From NCBI GenBank assembly GCA_035629075.1, contig DASPIK010000010.1, forward strand, positions 1 through 64,000: a DNA stretch of 64,000 nucleotides, given 5' to 3'. Positions 43,601-51,628 of the stretch are shown one piece after another. How positions within the stretch are numbered: position 1 is the stretch's first letter; every line of letters starts with the position of its first letter. The notes under the pieces were generated by a model that had not been told where the DNA came from, did no database searches, and saw only the letters and a program-made list of their open reading frames with translations. The stretch comes from JAEZPW01 sp035629075. Lineage in GTDB: Bacteria > Acidobacteriota > Terriglobia > Terriglobales > Acidobacteriaceae. Position numbers and translations under genes: made by a program.

Positions 43601-44173
43601 CACACGATTTCGCCGTTCGACCAGACGCATATCGTGAAGGGCTACGTCAATTTGGACCTGCCGTTCGGCCGTGGCAAGAAGTTCATGACTGACGCTCCGG
43701 CGGCTATTGAAGCCATTCTGGGCGGCTGGACCCTGAGCACCGGATTCCACTACAACTCGGGCACGCCGATGCGCGTAACCTCGAGCAACTGGTATCCCGG
43801 CATCAACAACATCAACTCCAACTTCGATCCGAACTGCGATCTTAAGCTGAACCCCGGCGCAAAGATCGGCGGACAGTACTTCAACCCGGCGTGCTTCAGC
43901 AACCCGGCCAACGGCGAGTTTGGAAATGCTCCGACGTACATTTCCCAGCTCCGCGGGTTCGGCCTGGCTACCGAAGACATCGGTCTCCGCAAGAACTTCG
44001 CGTTCGGTTCGGACAGCCGCTTCAAGTTGAGCGTCCGGTTCGAAATGTTCAACGCATTCAACCGTTCCAGCTACGCTGGTGCGCAGACTGGCTTCGGCAG
44101 CGATCAGGGCAAGATCACCGATGGTGGTACGAGCCCGCGTGTCGGTCAGGTCGGTGCACGCTTAACGTGGTAA
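40697..44173 (+). CDS. TonB-dependent receptor, Oar-like with CarboxypepD-reg N-domain
   Basis: This outer-membrane transporter of 1158 residues has a signal peptide (VVLGLVLFLFTGMLLAQ) and an N-terminal carboxypeptidase-regulatory domain (SITGTVTDSTGAVVPGVKVT). The plug follows (SKEVMIDGVSAVAQIGG, EFQVNTSGIRADEGRSGGGV), then a large barrel with Oar-type strands (YNLSRSHGNADTSF, ending in a strand after RVGQVGARLTW). This expanded family is typical of Acidobacteriota and linked mostly to polysaccharide or peptide uptake. GGAGG stands upstream of the ATG and a strong terminator follows. The neighbouring GH16 gene suggests glucan-derived substrates, but the genes have a 210-base gap between them. 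Confidence 0.92.
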   Translation: MKSKIVVLGLVLFLFTGMLLAQSDRASITGTVTDSTGAVVPGVKVTATNVETNIQTTATTNGQGLYTILNLPIGHYSVSFNKDGFKSFERKGVTLGISQVAEINSVLQIGAAAETVTVTEDAPVLDTQTAAITTNLKNKDVAELPLNVQGGRELAKFMFAYVPGVEGNDYDSHINGSVAKSKEVMIDGVSAVAQIGGFLGESQPPMEGVEEFQVNTSGIRADEGRSGGGVFRYNMKSGTNTWHGSAFGFMHNEAFNANSTKNKYQLSKQVPAALAAGDTVRAKFLEDLYSRPKDRLYTWGGSFGGPIVKDKTFFYAAAERYTFENYGLGPMDKTVPTTAFLNGDFGALLDRNVVLGTDSAGNTVYKGAIIDPLTGNAFVNNIIPVDRFSATSRKLVDIFKQQYQPLAPGLVRNNAMPANITPWYHTTQFSVKIDHNLSDKHRLNGSFVYSRTPRMLADQGGIWAPGTNDGGPFANAYNHFVNAPSARISHSWTVSNNVLNVFNIAVNRFHNPSSAVSQKGNWPSTLGLVDTGVGNFPIIKFNGVNSDQHRTAPDGTVVSLDQLGSQYNDFYTANTFILSDNLSWVRGRHSLKFGGEFRAMQHNSHGDWGVPTVIFDPAQTAGSFGSNAGFGFASFLLGRANQGSVSMPNNTYGRRKTLSLYVQDDFKITPKLTVNMDLRWDFNGRYHEKFGRWSNFNTTMINPVTGLQGALEFAKDGSDSFERKQYWYNFAPHVGAAYQLTPKTVVRGSASVFYVPLNLNTWSGIPYGFNPGFVPNNQVLNVFNWDAGYPGQPVDIGKNPNFTRWGMVAIDPRALELGNVQQWTVSVQRELTSDMKIDVSYIENRGYHLQTGYLAGNQPKLSDYTAMVQAGQMWNWVTKPGFSGFGWASVAPFPNVAMTWGPLFWVGTPLGNSDYKSLQFSVTKRYTHGVSLQASYNLSRSHGNADTSFQETWWAGPVQDVYNLEKERHTISPFDQTHIVKGYVNLDLPFGRGKKFMTDAPAAIEAILGGWTLSTGFHYNSGTPMRVTSSNWYPGINNINSNFDPNCDLKLNPGAKIGGQYFNPACFSNPANGEFGNAPTYISQLRGFGLATEDIGLRKNFAFGSDSRFKLSVRFEMFNAFNRSSYAGAQTGFGSDQGKITDGGTSPRVGQVGARLTW

Positions 44174-44193
44174 TCTGCTCCGCCTCCAAGCAG

Positions 44194-44225
44194 GGCGGTC
44201 CGCTTCAATGCGGACCGCCTTTTTT
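44194..44225 (+). terminator. Rho-independent terminator of the TonB receptor gene
   Basis: GGCGGTCCGC, loop TTCAAT, GCGGACCGCC: a perfect 10-bp stem followed by six T residues. Confidence 0.95.
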
Positions 44226-44317
44226 CTGCTCTCACTGTTTCGAATGTGGGCAAGCCCGAACGGTTTTCAAGCGGGCTCAAGCTGATGAGGTAAGCGCTTC
44301 AGGGGCCCTCGGGAAGG

Positions 44318-45838
44318 CTATCGTCGTTCCACTACTGCGGTGAAGAATCCATCACAAGGATGCACTCCGGGGAGAGTGCGCAAATACGGCCCGCGTGTAA
44401 GCGATTCAAGGTCATTCCACACCAGGGTGCCATCGGCTTCGAGTCTTTCGAGTTCTCCAATCATCTCAACGAGCCGGAAACTCGCGCGCTCGCGTAAGAC
44501 TTCTTCAATGACGTGTTCATTCTCCTCTGGTTCAAGCGAGCAGGTTGAGTAGACAAGCCTTCCTCCGGGGGCAACGCGATCCAGTGCCGCATTCATGATT
44601 GTCACTTGACGCTGATGCAACTCGGCGAGGTCCGAAGGCTTAAGTCTCCACTTAATCTCTGGGTTGCGTGCCAGGGTGCCGGTGCCGGAGCAAGGCACGT
44701 CAGCGAGGACGCGGTCGAATTCGCCGGGAATGGGCAGTGCGGTAGCATCGGCCGTGACGATCTCCACGTTAGGCTGACGCACAAGTTGGCGCATCAAGCG
44801 CGCGCGATGCGCATGAAGATCGGCCGCGACAATCTTCGCATCGGGGTTGCGATCGGCCATCGCGGAGGTCTTGCCTCCCGGAGCAGCACAACAATCGAGG
44901 ATTCGTTCGCCGTTGCCAACAAGCGCGGCCACCAGTTGCGATCCTTCGTCCTGAATGACGATTCGGCCATCGTGGCACGCCGGCGAGTGGGTCACGTCTC
45001 CGCTGATGACCAGGCGAGCGGACCTCATCAACTTGCCGGGAGCGAGCGAGATGTCAGCCGAAGTCGCGCCGACGGGTATCTCGTCCTTCATGCCTTGTCC
45101 GTCCGGCGAAATGGCGGCTCCGGGTTGATGTGATCGTTGCGCCGTTGCGCTCGCCACGCCTTCGCCCATGCTGCCGAGTTGGCGTTCATCGACGCGCAGG
45201 CGAATGGCCGTTGCGGGCACCTGTTGACCGTAAACGCAGATCTGGCTTGCTGCCTGCACTCCATACTCGCGAACCCAACGCTCGACAAGCCATTCAGGAT
45301 GCGCGTACTGCCGGGCCAGGAACTGGGGCGCACTTTCTCCAGCAAGTGCCCGGTTTACGAGCGGTCCGGTTGAGCGCGTCGATTGCGACTCGCGAGCCGG
45401 TTCCAACTCGGCAAGCGCGGCGCGTCGCTGTGCCACACTGGCCGCAATCTTTCGCAGGATCACGTTGACCATCGCAGCAGCGGATTTCTTCTTCGCGCGC
45501 TTCGCCAAATTCACGCTTTCGTTGACGGCAGCGCGGTTCGGAATGCCCTTCAGGAACTCAAGCTGATACGCGCCGATGCGTAAGGCAGTCAGCACCTCGA
45601 AATCGAGCCGCGGGAACGGTGTAAACGAATACTGCGCGATCGCCGCGTCGAGCCGTGAGCGCCACCGCAACACTCCCATAACGAGTTCCATTGTGAGGCC
45701 GCGGTCCTGTTGCGAGAGTTTGTCGAGTAAGCGCGAATGAAGGAGTTCGCTGGCGTAAGAGTCTTCCCGCTCAACGCGGACAAGAATGTCGAACGCCGCG
45801 GCGCGGGCGGGCGAGACGTTTTGTTGCTGAACAGGCAT
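44318..45838 (-). CDS. rsmB: 16S rRNA (cytosine-967-C5) methyltransferase RsmB
   Basis: An N-terminal NusB-like RNA-binding domain (ARAAAFDILVRVEREDSYAS, LLDKLSQQDRGLTMELVMGV) precedes a SAM-dependent m5C methyltransferase. The latter shows ILDCCAAPGGKTSAMAD, the DVPCSGTGTL motif with one catalytic Cys, and VYSTCSLEPEENEHVIEEVL with the second. It has an extra variable stretch in the linker (about 245-285), making it 506 residues instead of about 430-450. ATG 45838 starts the NusB domain; sequence upstream is repeat-derived. It follows fmt, as in the common def-fmt-rsmB order. Confidence 0.9.
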   Translation of the reverse strand: MPVQQQNVSPARAAAFDILVRVEREDSYASELLHSRLLDKLSQQDRGLTMELVMGVLRWRSRLDAAIAQYSFTPFPRLDFEVLTALRIGAYQLEFLKGIPNRAAVNESVNLAKRAKKKSAAAMVNVILRKIAASVAQRRAALAELEPARESQSTRSTGPLVNRALAGESAPQFLARQYAHPEWLVERWVREYGVQAASQICVYGQQVPATAIRLRVDERQLGSMGEGVASATAQRSHQPGAAISPDGQGMKDEIPVGATSADISLAPGKLMRSARLVISGDVTHSPACHDGRIVIQDEGSQLVAALVGNGERILDCCAAPGGKTSAMADRNPDAKIVAADLHAHRARLMRQLVRQPNVEIVTADATALPIPGEFDRVLADVPCSGTGTLARNPEIKWRLKPSDLAELHQRQVTIMNAALDRVAPGGRLVYSTCSLEPEENEHVIEEVLRERASFRLVEMIGELERLEADGTLVWNDLESLTRGPYLRTLPGVHPCDGFFTAVVERR

Positions 45839-45843
45839 GAGAT

Positions 45844-45968
45844 TTGATGATTGGATGATTGCATGATTTAGCTCAGAGCACAGCAGGTATGCCCGCTGCT
45901 CAAAGCCGAATGCGCCTTGATGCTGAATGTTGAGTGCTGACTGCTGGTTCTCCAATCATCCAATCATC
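45844..45968. repeat. 16-bp inverted repeat flanking a short spacer between rsmB and fmt
   Basis: GATGATTGGATGATTG (45846-45861) is exactly the reverse complement of 45953-45968. Each arm is itself made of near-duplicate GATGATTG words. The right arm includes the last codons of fmt. The 91 bases between hold similar TGAATGTTGAGTGCTGACTG words. Confidence 0.75.
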
Positions 45969-46888
45969 GAGTTTTCTGGTTTATATCCGTTCACGAAGTC
46001 GCGTGCGCTCATGCGCTTCTTGCCTTCGGGCTGCAATTCGATAATCTCGAGCACAGTGCTCTGACCGCAGCCGACGTAGAGGTGATCCCCTTGCGCGTGC
46101 ATCTGACCGGGCGCGAGAGGCTCCGTTCCGGAGGCGGCTGGGTGTGCTTTCCAGATGTTCAGGTTCTTGCCACGGTAAGTGGTGAATGCGCCGGGCCAGG
46201 GCGTGAACCCTCGCAGACGGTTCCAGATTTCGGTCGCAGTGCGATTCCAGTCAATGCGGCCGTCCTCTTTCTTCAGGATCGGGGCCAGCGTCGCTTGAGA
46301 GTGGTCCTGCTGTATCGGGGTGACGATGCCGGCTTCAAGTTTGCGCAGGGTCTCCACGAGCAGGCTACCACCGGCTTCGCTGAGCTTTGGAGCGAGCGTC
46401 TCAGCCGTGTCTTCCGGCAGGATCGGGACCTCGCGTTTCAGCAACATGTCACCTGTGTCGAGGCCCGCGTCGATACGCATGGTGGTTACACCGGTAACGG
46501 TTTCGCCCATCGCGATTGCCCACTGGATCGGCGCAGCACCACGATATTTCGGCAGCAGTGACGCGTGAACATTTATGTTGCCGAGCGGCGGCAAGTCGAT
46601 CATCCACTGCGGAATAATGCGGCCATAAGCGACCACAATGATTGCCGCGGGTCTAATGGCAAGCAACTGCGAACGAAACTCTTCGTTGGCCTTGATCTTT
46701 TCCGGTTGAATCACCGGAATGCCGTGCTCCATCGCGCACTGCTTCACCGGCGTGGGCACGATCGTAAGTCCGCGTCCGGCAGGGCGGTCCGGTTGCGACA
46801 CGACCAGGCGCACGCTGAAACCGCTTTCTACCAGCGCGCTCAAAGCTGGAACGGCGAATTGTGGCGTACCGCAGAAAACGACGTCCAT
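45956..46888 (-). CDS. fmt: Methionyl-tRNA formyltransferase
   Basis: It formylates initiator Met-tRNA using 10-formyl-THF. Motifs: MDVVFCGTPQFAVPALSALV at the start, the IVVAYGRIIPQWMIDLPPLG strand, NINVHASLLPKYRGAAPIQW with the catalytic Asn and His, and GVTTMRIDAGLDTGDML. Length of 310 residues is normal. ATG 46888 starts exactly at the family N-terminus; the longer frame runs into a dispersed repeat. Its last codons overlap an inverted-repeat arm. Confidence 0.94.
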   Translation of the reverse strand: MDVVFCGTPQFAVPALSALVESGFSVRLVVSQPDRPAGRGLTIVPTPVKQCAMEHGIPVIQPEKIKANEEFRSQLLAIRPAAIIVVAYGRIIPQWMIDLPPLGNINVHASLLPKYRGAAPIQWAIAMGETVTGVTTMRIDAGLDTGDMLLKREVPILPEDTAETLAPKLSEAGGSLLVETLRKLEAGIVTPIQQDHSQATLAPILKKEDGRIDWNRTATEIWNRLRGFTPWPGAFTTYRGKNLNIWKAHPAASGTEPLAPGQMHAQGDHLYVGCGQSTVLEIIELQPEGKKRMSARDFVNGYKPENSMIG

Positions 46889-46956
46889 GCGTTCGACCCG
46901 ACGCACAATGATAAACGCAGACGAGGGAACTACAACCGGAGTTTCAGGCCAGGAAG

Positions 46957-47038
46957 TTTCATCCTGGGCGCAGCGAGGGATACATGCACTTGACGGTACG
47001 CGCAAGATGCAGCGATGCTCCGCTTTTCTCAGGACGAC
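46957..47038. repeat. Second copy of the TCATCCT...AGGAyGA dispersed repeat
   Basis: TTTCATCCTGGGCGCAGCGA at the left and GCTTTTCTCAGGACGACC at the right form an imperfect inverted repeat like that at 33438-33512. It fills the gap between fmt and the acetyltransferase gene. Confidence 0.55.
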
Positions 47039-47631
47039 CGCGTTTGGTCGAGGGCTCTATCGCGCTGAGCTCTTTCCTGCTCGCAGGGCCTAATCACGCG
47101 GCACGGATTTCCCGCTGCGAAAACGCCGTCGGGGATGTCGCGAGTGACGACGCTGCCCGCACCGATCACGGACCGTGAGCCGATGCGCACTCCTGCCAAA
47201 ATGAGTGCTCCGCCTCCTACCCATACGTCCGATCCGATTTCGATTGGCTTGCCATACTCCTGCTTGCGACGAAGTTCTGCACCCATCGGATGCAACGGGG
47301 TAAGTATTTGTACGGCAGGTCCGAACAATGTGTAGTCGCCGATAGTCACGCGGCACACGTCGAGCACAATGCAATTGAAATTGAAGAAAACACGCTCACC
47401 AAGCTCGATGTTGGATCCGTAATCGCAGTAGAACGGCGGCTGCATCCAGACCGTCTCTCCGCCCCTTCCAAAAAGCTGCGTGCAGAGATATCTGCGAAGC
47501 TCCTCATCAGTTTCGCGTGAGGAGTTGAGCGTTTGGCACAAGTCACGCGCCCGGGTCCTAGCGACGACGAGTTCTGGGTCCAGAGCGCTGTAAAGCTCGC
47601 CCGCCAGCATCTTTTCGCGTTCAGTGCGCAT
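47029..47631 (-). CDS. Maltose/galactoside O-acetyltransferase-type sugar acetyltransferase
   Basis: The N-terminal Mac domain (EREKMLAGELYSALDPELVV) is followed by a left-handed beta-helix of hexapeptide repeats (NFNCIVLDVCRVTIGDYTLF, VWVGGGALILAGVRIGSRSV, VIGAGSVVTRDIPDGVFAAG, NPCRVIR). The catalytic His is in the TPLHPMGAELR loop. It transfers acetyl from acetyl-CoA to a sugar hydroxyl. It sits between def and fmt, which are usually adjacent, so it looks inserted; no functional link to translation is evident. Confidence 0.88.
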   Translation of the reverse strand: MRTEREKMLAGELYSALDPELVVARTRARDLCQTLNSSRETDEELRRYLCTQLFGRGGETVWMQPPFYCDYGSNIELGERVFFNFNCIVLDVCRVTIGDYTLFGPAVQILTPLHPMGAELRRKQEYGKPIEIGSDVWVGGGALILAGVRIGSRSVIGAGSVVTRDIPDGVFAAGNPCRVIRPCEQERAQRDRALDQTRSS

Positions 47632-47744
47632 GCCTGCTTTGATGCCAGCCTAGACTCAATGTACAGGGCGTAGTGGCGCGCCCGAGAGCATTTACGCTTC
47701 AACGGCGAATGGCTACATGCTCACTGGCTCGCTGCCCGATCGTG

Positions 47745-48257
47745 TCACTTCCATTCGCCTAGCTTCACGAGCTTGCGAACTTTGCGCTTGATGAGGTCAC
47801 GCTTTAACGCGGAGATGTGCGAGATGTAGAGCTTGCCGTCGAGATGGTCAATCTCGTGTACGAATGCCCTTGCCAGCAGATCTTCTCCGGTCTTCTCGTA
47901 CCAGTTGCCGTCGGCGTCCTGCGCCTTTATGGTCACGCGTTTAGGGCGGGTGACATTCTCGCGGAATTCGGGAAGTGACAGGCAGCCTTCCTGCTGGGTC
48001 TGCTTGCCCTCCACCTTGATTATCTCTGGATTCGCGAGCACCAGCTTCGCGTCAGGATCTTCCTTGAAGCTGACGTCGATGACAGCAAGCCTCTTGCCTA
48101 TGCCGATTTGCGGCGCGGCCAGGCCGACCCCATGCGCCGCGTACATTGACTCGAACATGTCTTCAATCAACCTGTGCAAGTCGATGTTGAATTCAGTTAC
48201 GGGCTCGCCGCGTTTTTCCAGAACCGGATCGCCAAACTTCACAATTGGATAGATCAT
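47745..48257 (-). CDS. def: Peptide deformylase
   Basis: All three metal motifs are intact: GVGLAAPQIG, EGCLSLPE (Cys ligand) and HEIDHLDG (two His ligands and catalytic Glu). It removes the formyl group from nascent proteins. Length of 170 residues is normal. It belongs with fmt and rsmB in the translation-linked cluster and is followed by a gap of about 110 bases before the acetyltransferase. Confidence 0.95.
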   Translation of the reverse strand: MIYPIVKFGDPVLEKRGEPVTEFNIDLHRLIEDMFESMYAAHGVGLAAPQIGIGKRLAVIDVSFKEDPDAKLVLANPEIIKVEGKQTQQEGCLSLPEFRENVTRPKRVTIKAQDADGNWYEKTGEDLLARAFVHEIDHLDGKLYISHISALKRDLIKRKVRKLVKLGEWK

Positions 48258-48341
48258 GCGAAATCGCTGTTGGCTCTTGGCTTTTGGCCGACGGCGATAG
48301 GCTTCAACTCAGAGCGAATAGCCAATAGCCAAAAGCGATGT
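48258..48341. repeat. Short-word imperfect repeat between aroC and def
   Basis: CTTTTGGC at 48281-48288 and GCCAAAAG at 48328-48335 form inverted arms; the surrounding words TTGGCTCTTGGC and AGCCAATAGCC are near tandem duplicates. This is the same style of intergenic sequence as near rsmB and purL, with different words. Confidence 0.55.
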
Positions 48342-49526
48342 TCAATAATTTCTCAACTGCTCCAGATACCCATGATAATTCCGCAGAGTCTCTGTCATCG
48401 AGTCGCCACCGAATTTATCTAGCGCGAAACGTGCTAGCGTCAGCGCCACCATCGCTTCGCCAACCACACCTGCAGCCGGCACGACGCATACATCAGAACG
48501 CTCGTAAGCCGCCTTGACCGGTTCGCGTGTCTCGAAACTGACTGAACCCAGAGGACGCCGCAGTGTCGCGATGGGCTTTACGTAGCCGCGGACGACGATG
48601 TCTTCGCCGTTTGACATGCCGCCTTCAATCCCGCCAGCCCTGTTGGTTGAGCGCGTAAAACGAGTATGCTGGCCCTCTGCGATCTCTCCTGCATAGCCGA
48701 TCTCGTCGTGAACCTCGGACCCCGGTGCGAAAGCTGCATCGACACCAGTACCTATTTCCGCGGCCTTTACAGCTTGTACTGACATTACAGCCGCGGCCAA
48801 CTGGGCATCCAGCCTTTCGTCCCACTGAGCGTACGTTCCGAGTCCGGGCGGCACGCCGTGCGCAACGACCTCGAAGACGCCACCCAGTGTGTCGCGGTTC
48901 TCCGTTGCGCGATCGACTTCCGCCTTCATGCGCTGCTCACTTTCGGCATCTGTGCAGCCGAGGAGAACTTCCTCCCGACTCGCCAACGCGCGGATCTGCT
49001 CCCAATCCGCTTGCGCGGACCGTGACTTCACCGCACCCACGGCTATCACATGGCTCAGCACCTCGATGCCGAGTTCGCGCAGGAATTGCTTGGCAATAGC
49101 GCCGATCGCCACCCGGGCCGTGCTCTCGCGTGCCGAAGCACGTTCTAGAACATATCGAGCTTCGGGGAAATTGTGTTTCAGTGCGCCGGAAAGGTCGGCG
49201 TGTCCCGGTCGCGGCGACTTCACGGCCTTGTGCTTCGCCGGATCGCCTTTGCCGATGGGCAGTGATTCCTGCCAATTCTGCCAATCACGGTTTTCGATGA
49301 GCAAGGATATGGGCGAACCGATAGTCTTGCCATCGCGCACGCCGGACAGGATGTGGGCCGTGTCCTGCTCGATCTTCATTCGACCGCCTCGCCCATAACC
49401 CTGCTGACGCCGCCACAATTCGCGGTCGATGAATGCCTCATCCACACCGAGTCCGGCGGGCAGGCCGGAAATCATGGCCACCAGAGCCTCGCCGTGGGAT
49501 TCGCCGGCTGTAAGAAAACGCAGCAT
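48342..49526 (-). CDS. aroC: Chorismate synthase
   Basis: It converts EPSP to chorismate with reduced FMN, the last shikimate-pathway step. Motifs: MLRFLTAGESHGEALVAMIS at the N-terminus, the YGRGGRMKIEQDTAHILSGV stretch, RPGHADLSGALKHNFPEARY, ERASARESTARVA, and GGMSNGEDIVVRGYVKPIAT in the C-terminal half. Length of 394 residues is normal. It is the first gene of the minus-strand housekeeping group and is divergent from the histidine kinase gene. Confidence 0.96.
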   Translation of the reverse strand: MLRFLTAGESHGEALVAMISGLPAGLGVDEAFIDRELWRRQQGYGRGGRMKIEQDTAHILSGVRDGKTIGSPISLLIENRDWQNWQESLPIGKGDPAKHKAVKSPRPGHADLSGALKHNFPEARYVLERASARESTARVAIGAIAKQFLRELGIEVLSHVIAVGAVKSRSAQADWEQIRALASREEVLLGCTDAESEQRMKAEVDRATENRDTLGGVFEVVAHGVPPGLGTYAQWDERLDAQLAAAVMSVQAVKAAEIGTGVDAAFAPGSEVHDEIGYAGEIAEGQHTRFTRSTNRAGGIEGGMSNGEDIVVRGYVKPIATLRRPLGSVSFETREPVKAAYERSDVCVVPAAGVVGEAMVALTLARFALDKFGGDSMTETLRNYHGYLEQLRNY

Positions 49527-49797
49527 AAAGCTCGGATTGTACCTGATGAAACGGCGACCGCAAAAAGCCCGAGCTTATCTAGGTGTTCGGCAAATTCTTG
49601 CAGGAAGTAGGAAAAAAGTTGCGTAAGATGTTACCGTTTAAGCACTAAGAAATTTGATAACATGAGTTGGCTATCCGGTAGATTTTTGCCTATCAAGCAG
49701 GTAAAATGCTGAGCAACTCGCGAAAATCTGGGTTGCTCTTGTAGTCACGGTATGTGCGCCCGAAGTGGCATTGCCTGGCCAATCATAAGGAGTATTG
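49527..49797. promoter_or_regulatory. Divergent region upstream of the kinase/regulator pair
   Basis: GAGCAAC (49711-49717) and GTTGCTC (49732-49738) form a perfect 7-bp inverted repeat spaced by 14 bases, a possible regulator site or hairpin. Otherwise AT-rich, no gene. Confidence 0.4.
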
Positions 49798-51474
49798 GTG
49801 TCGCTGATGTTGCCTCTTAAGCAAAGCTCGCGAGCGCTGATTATTGAAGTCGCGCGTGCGCTCGAGCCGCGCTTTCCGCAGATTTCGGAAGCGTGGCGGC
49901 GCAAGATGGGCGGCGAATTCGCATTCGACGAGCGGACGCTGGGCGTGCTGGAGCGGTTGAACCTTCCAACGGGATACTCCCTGTTCCGAGACGGCGATTT
50001 CGAGCCATTCTTCGAGCACCTTAGTTATTTCGGAATTCGACTTTCCAAGTTGCAGGTAGACACGCGCGCGGTGGCACGTGCGCTGGAATTTTCTCAGGCC
50101 ATTTGTGAGCGGCACCTTACGGACTTCGACCGGGAAAGGCGGGCCGAAGCGCTGGCCGCGCTTGAAACCCTTACGTCCGCCACTTTCGTAGCGGTTTCCG
50201 GCGCTTATTTCGACAGCCAGAGACGAGAATCTCACGCGTTACTCTCGGTGCTGGATGCCGAGCTTTCGGCCGCTGACCTCCAGGCGCTTCTTGATCACGT
50301 ACTGAACATCACGACCTCAACCTTCAACGCAAGCCTGGGTCTGGTGCTTCTACGTGAGCCCGATTCCGACGTCATGCGGCCAACTGCCTTTGTCGGCATT
50401 GACCCTGAGGAGTTTGCGGAAGACCTTGTTGTCACGATGGGACAAGGGTTCTCGGGGCAGATCGCGCTGACAGGCGAACCTGCCATGCTTTCCGACATTG
50501 AGACGTCGAATGGCGCGCTCAACCCAATGTTGCGCACCAAGGCCAAGGCACTGTGGGGTGTGCCGCTGAAAACTGCCGATCATGTGATCGGGGTTCTGCT
50601 GATCGGGTTCGGCAAACCCTATGAGTGGTATCCAACCGAGCGCGAGTTGATGCGCGCCATCGCCGATCGCTCAGCTTTGGCCATTTCCCGCGCACGGATG
50701 AATGAAGCCTTGCGCGAGCGCGAGGTTCGCATTGTTGAGCTTTCCGGACACCTGCTGAAGGTTCAAGAGGACGAACGGAAGCGGATCAGCCGGGAACTGC
50801 ACGACGAAACGGGACAGTCGCTGATGGTTATTCGACTGTACCTTGGCATGCTGGAGAAGAGTCTTACAGGACGCACCGCGAAAGCCAAGGTTCGCGAGAC
50901 GGTGACCGTTGTTGACCGCACGATCGAGGGAATTCGCCGCATCATTGGCCGCTTATCGCCGCTGGTGCTGCAGGAACTGGGACTGATCGCCGCCATTCGC
51001 AAGGAAGCCAAGGACCTCGCGAAGAGCACTGGCGTGAAGGCTCGCGTGGCGATCGGCGAAGACGTCGGAAGATTGGCGCCCGAAGTTGAAGCGGCGATCT
51101 ATCGCGTAGTGCAGGAAGCGCTCCACAACGTTGCCAAGCACTCTCAGGCGAAAGCCGTCAACATCCAAATGTCGCGCGACGATGGAAAAGTCGCTCTGTT
51201 TGTGGAAGACGACGGCGTCGGCATCACCAAGCCTCAGGGCAAGACTGAGCGCCAGACGTTTGGGCTGGCCGGAATTCGCGAACGTATCGGCATGCTGGGC
51301 GGCAAGGTGCGCGTTGTTTCCTCGAAAGGGAAGGGAACGCGGATCGAAGTAACTGTTCCCGTCGAAAGCAGCGCCGAGGCGGCACTTCAGCAGTCCGTGG
51401 TTTTGAGGACTGCGGATGCAGTGCCGAGCGTGCGCATGGTGGCCGCAAACGGAACGACGGGTCCTACGTTTTGA
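49798..51474 (+). CDS. GAF-domain NarL-type sensor histidine kinase
   Basis: Soluble, about 558 residues. An N-terminal helical domain (about 10-140, RALEPRFPQISEAWRRKMGG and on) of unclear family is followed by a GAF domain (about 160-300) and a HisKA_3 dimerisation domain with phospho-His in ERKRISRELHDETGQSL. The HATPase follows (VVQEALHNVAKHSQAKAVNI, VEDDGVGI, FGLAGIRERIGMLGG). The GTG at 49798 is preferred because AAGGAG lies five bases before it. It most likely phosphorylates the NarL-type regulator downstream. Confidence 0.88.
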   Translation: MSLMLPLKQSSRALIIEVARALEPRFPQISEAWRRKMGGEFAFDERTLGVLERLNLPTGYSLFRDGDFEPFFEHLSYFGIRLSKLQVDTRAVARALEFSQAICERHLTDFDRERRAEALAALETLTSATFVAVSGAYFDSQRRESHALLSVLDAELSAADLQALLDHVLNITTSTFNASLGLVLLREPDSDVMRPTAFVGIDPEEFAEDLVVTMGQGFSGQIALTGEPAMLSDIETSNGALNPMLRTKAKALWGVPLKTADHVIGVLLIGFGKPYEWYPTERELMRAIADRSALAISRARMNEALREREVRIVELSGHLLKVQEDERKRISRELHDETGQSLMVIRLYLGMLEKSLTGRTAKAKVRETVTVVDRTIEGIRRIIGRLSPLVLQELGLIAAIRKEAKDLAKSTGVKARVAIGEDVGRLAPEVEAAIYRVVQEALHNVAKHSQAKAVNIQMSRDDGKVALFVEDDGVGITKPQGKTERQTFGLAGIRERIGMLGGKVRVVSSKGKGTRIEVTVPVESSAEAALQQSVVLRTADAVPSVRMVAANGTTGPTF

Positions 51475-51628
51475 AGTGTTCGAAAGGTTAAGTGTCCGGG
51501 AAGGTTCCCGGATGTGCAGCAATCAATCTATTTTTTTTCGCCGTCCAGCAGCATCGAACCTAAGTAGGGCGGTGAGTACCGACGGAACCTCAGGATTTCG
51601 GGGTTCTAGATTTATAAGGTGTAACTGA

